Shown here piece by piece: positions 13,725 through 14,937 of a stretch of DNA of 14,937 nt. Positions within the stretch are counted from its first letter, which is position 1; every line of letters begins with the position of its first letter. The notes beneath the pieces were generated by a model. It worked only from the letters and a program-made list of their open reading frames with translations, did not search any database and was not told where the DNA came from. Made by a program: the position numbers and the translations under genes. The DNA is from Oscillospiraceae bacterium (GTDB lineage: Bacteria; Bacillota; Clostridia; Oscillospirales; Acutalibacteraceae), in contig JAQXHW010000063.1 in the NCBI GenBank assembly GCA_029007475.1, positions 1-14,937 of the forward strand, read 5' to 3'.

Positions 13725-13782
13725 TTTACCACCTCACAATACCTTATGTTTTGTATTTATATAATATGACAGGTGACGATTT
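13725..13782. promoter_or_regulatory. Short divergent intergenic region with a plus-strand TATAAT
   Basis: Only 58 bp separate the small-protein unit from the phosphoesterase gene. TTTATATAATATG includes a TATAAT about 20 bp before the phosphoesterase ATG, but no good -35 is placed for it. For the minus strand no convincing box pair is seen. Promoters for both directions must lie here or extend into the coding ends. Confidence 0.35.
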
Positions 13783-14253
13783 ATGCGAATATTAGTTGTG
13801 TCCGACAGCCACGGAGATTCCTATGCTCTGGAAAGCGTTGTTAATAAACATTCATCAGCGGAGATTATTGTCCATTGCGGCGACGGTGCTGATGAAGCAA
13901 GAGAAATTAAACTCCGACATCCCGATAAAATGGTGGTTTCCGTAAGGGGAAACTGCGATTTTTGTACCGACGCACCGACTACCGAGATTTTTTCGGTAGA
14001 GGGCAAGAAAATTTTCGTTACTCACGGACATCTTTACGGAGTTAAGGGCGGCCTTTATACCGCGACCTGCGCCGCAAGAGAGGCGGGGGCTGATATTCTC
14101 CTTTTCGGTCACACTCATAATCCTCTTGCCGTTTACGATGACGGACTCTATATTCTCAATCCCGGAAGTCTCAGATACTACGAGCCTACCTACGGCTTAG
14201 TAGAGATTACGGAAAAGGGAGTTCTGACAAATATTGTGAGCTACGATAGATAA
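13783..14253 (+). CDS. Metallophosphoesterase, YfcE/MJ0936 family
   Basis: This 156-residue compact calcineurin-like phosphodiesterase binds two metal ions. All ligands are present: SDSHG (7-11, Asp8 and His10), HCGDGAD (31-37, Asp34), RGNCD (55-59, Asn57), THGHLYG (80-86, His81) and GHTHNP (109-114, His110 and His112). NPGS (126-129) is the usual closing motif. Relatives hydrolyse small phosphodiesters in vitro and their natural substrate is mostly unknown. AGGTGA lies 7 nt before the ATG. It lies 54 bp before holB in the same direction. The family call is firm, the substrate is not. Confidence 0.94.
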   Translation: MRILVVSDSHGDSYALESVVNKHSSAEIIVHCGDGADEAREIKLRHPDKMVVSVRGNCDFCTDAPTTEIFSVEGKKIFVTHGHLYGVKGGLYTATCAAREAGADILLFGHTHNPLAVYDDGLYILNPGSLRYYEPTYGLVEITEKGVLTNIVSYDR

Positions 14254-14307
14254 ACTTTACAGTAGAAAATTAATTTGACTTATGATAGAATAAAGGACGG
14301 TGACGGT

Positions 14308-14937
14308 ATGAATTTTTCACAGCTTCAAGTTAGTGACAGCCTAAAAAAACAGCTTGACTCTATGGAGAAAAATGCCCGTATGCCTCATGCTGTCATCATA
14401 ACAGGAGCCGATAAGGAGAAAAGAGAGGAGCTCTCAACTCTGCTTTCAATGTGGGCGGTTTGTACCTCTGAGGATGAAAAGCCCTGCTGCCGATGCAGAC
14501 AATGTCTTAAAGCAAAAAGTAAAAACCACATGGATATTTACTACGCTAAGGGTAAGGGCAAAACCGACTCCATATCTGTTGATGAGATAAGAAATATTGT
14601 CAGAGATTCAATTATCATTCCCGGTGAGGCAGTAAGAAAAGTCTATGTTCTCACGGATATTGATAAAAGAATGGGCAAGGAAGCCTTAAACGCTTTTCTC
14701 AAAACCTTAGAGGAGCCAACTCAGGATATTCTTTTCCTTTTGACCGCAGAGTCTACCAAAACCCTGCCTGTTACCATACTGTCAAGATGTGCAACTCTGA
14801 ATATCAGCACACAGACAGAGTTTCAGGAGACCGATTTGGCTCTTGCAAGGGAAATTCTTAAGGGGATTATTGACACGAAAGAGTTACCCCTTCTAAAGGC
14901 AACGTCGGCACTCTCAACCAGGCAAAAGGCCTTGGAG
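14308..14937 (+). CDS. holB: DNA polymerase III delta-prime subunit, C-terminus cut by window edge
   Basis: This subunit is part of the clamp loader that places the sliding clamp on DNA. The frame is open for 210 codons to the right edge, so about a third of the protein is missing. The start is the ATG at 14308, with AAGGA about 11 nt upstream. The nucleotide-binding region is degenerate (VIITGADKEKREEL) with no GKT, as expected for delta-prime rather than tau/gamma. A zinc module is formed by Cys52, Cys60, Cys63 and Cys66. DEIRNIVRD, KVYVLTDIDKRMGKEALNAFLKTLEEP and the SRC motif (near 188-190, the arginine finger) follow in the expected order. It is probably full length beyond the window. 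Confidence 0.92.
   Translation, partial: MNFSQLQVSDSLKKQLDSMEKNARMPHAVIITGADKEKREELSTLLSMWAVCTSEDEKPCCRCRQCLKAKSKNHMDIYYAKGKGKTDSISVDEIRNIVRDSIIIPGEAVRKVYVLTDIDKRMGKEALNAFLKTLEEPTQDILFLLTAESTKTLPVTILSRCATLNISTQTEFQETDLALAREILKGIIDTKELPLLKATSALSTRQKALE

Noticed and set aside
13725..13782. A CATATTA box on the minus strand resembling a SigG/SigF -10 before the small-protein unit
   Set aside because: The only upstream GCATA lies 13 bp away, too close for a sporulation sigma factor -35. The region is AT-rich enough to give such boxes by chance.

Overview
The window looks like a chromosomal segment of a low- to mid-GC Gram-positive anaerobe of class Clostridia, most likely a Ruminococcaceae/Oscillospiraceae-type gut bacterium. 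The clues are strong AGGAGG-type ribosome binding sites, TTGACA/TATAAT promoters, a YtrA-type GntR/ABC operon, a DUF951-prfA-tsaC-coaE-lytic transglycosylase gene order, and a cluster of small proteins of a type I associate with Clostridia. This placement is inferred from gene content, not from a search. No prophage, IS element, CRISPR array or toxin/defence island is visible. Most of the window is core metabolism and translation.

Layout. (1) 1-2540, minus strand: a self-contained operon in transcription order GntR/YtrA-like repressor, ABC ATPase, ABC-2 permease, then a lipoprotein that runs off the left edge. The genes overlap or nearly touch, and a palindromic operator sits between the -35 and the start of transcription. 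(2) 2600-3005, minus strand: a tRNA-Pro(GGG) gene with its own promoter and terminator. An 18-bp copy of its 3' end plus a second terminator lies 213 bp downstream, which looks like the scar of a tRNA-targeted integration or a partial duplication. (3) 3100-8192, minus strand: a probable six-gene operon of DUF951 protein, release factor 1, threonylcarbamoyl-AMP synthase, dephospho-CoA kinase, membrane-anchored lytic transglycosylase and M18 aminopeptidase. A promoter lies before the first gene and a hairpin terminator after the last. (4) 8266-9516, minus: the ribosome-associated GTPase HflX, divergent from (5) a plus-strand pyridoxal/pyridoxamine kinase (about 9645-10490) with its own terminator. 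(6) 10657-12770, plus: proB-proA, the first two steps of proline synthesis. (7) 12780-13724, minus: three small uncharacterised genes packed head to tail. (8) 13783-14937, plus: a YfcE-type metallophosphoesterase and the start of the DNA polymerase III delta-prime subunit gene, cut by the right edge.

Functional links. RF1 (termination) and TsaC (tRNA t6A modification) are translation factors, and HflX rescues or splits ribosomes. CoaE finishes coenzyme A synthesis and the kinase salvages vitamin B6. The least explained parts are the three-gene small-protein cluster at 12780-13724, the tRNA-Pro 3'-end repeat, the YtrA-type operon with its added lipoprotein, and two palindromes sitting on promoters (pdxY and proBA).
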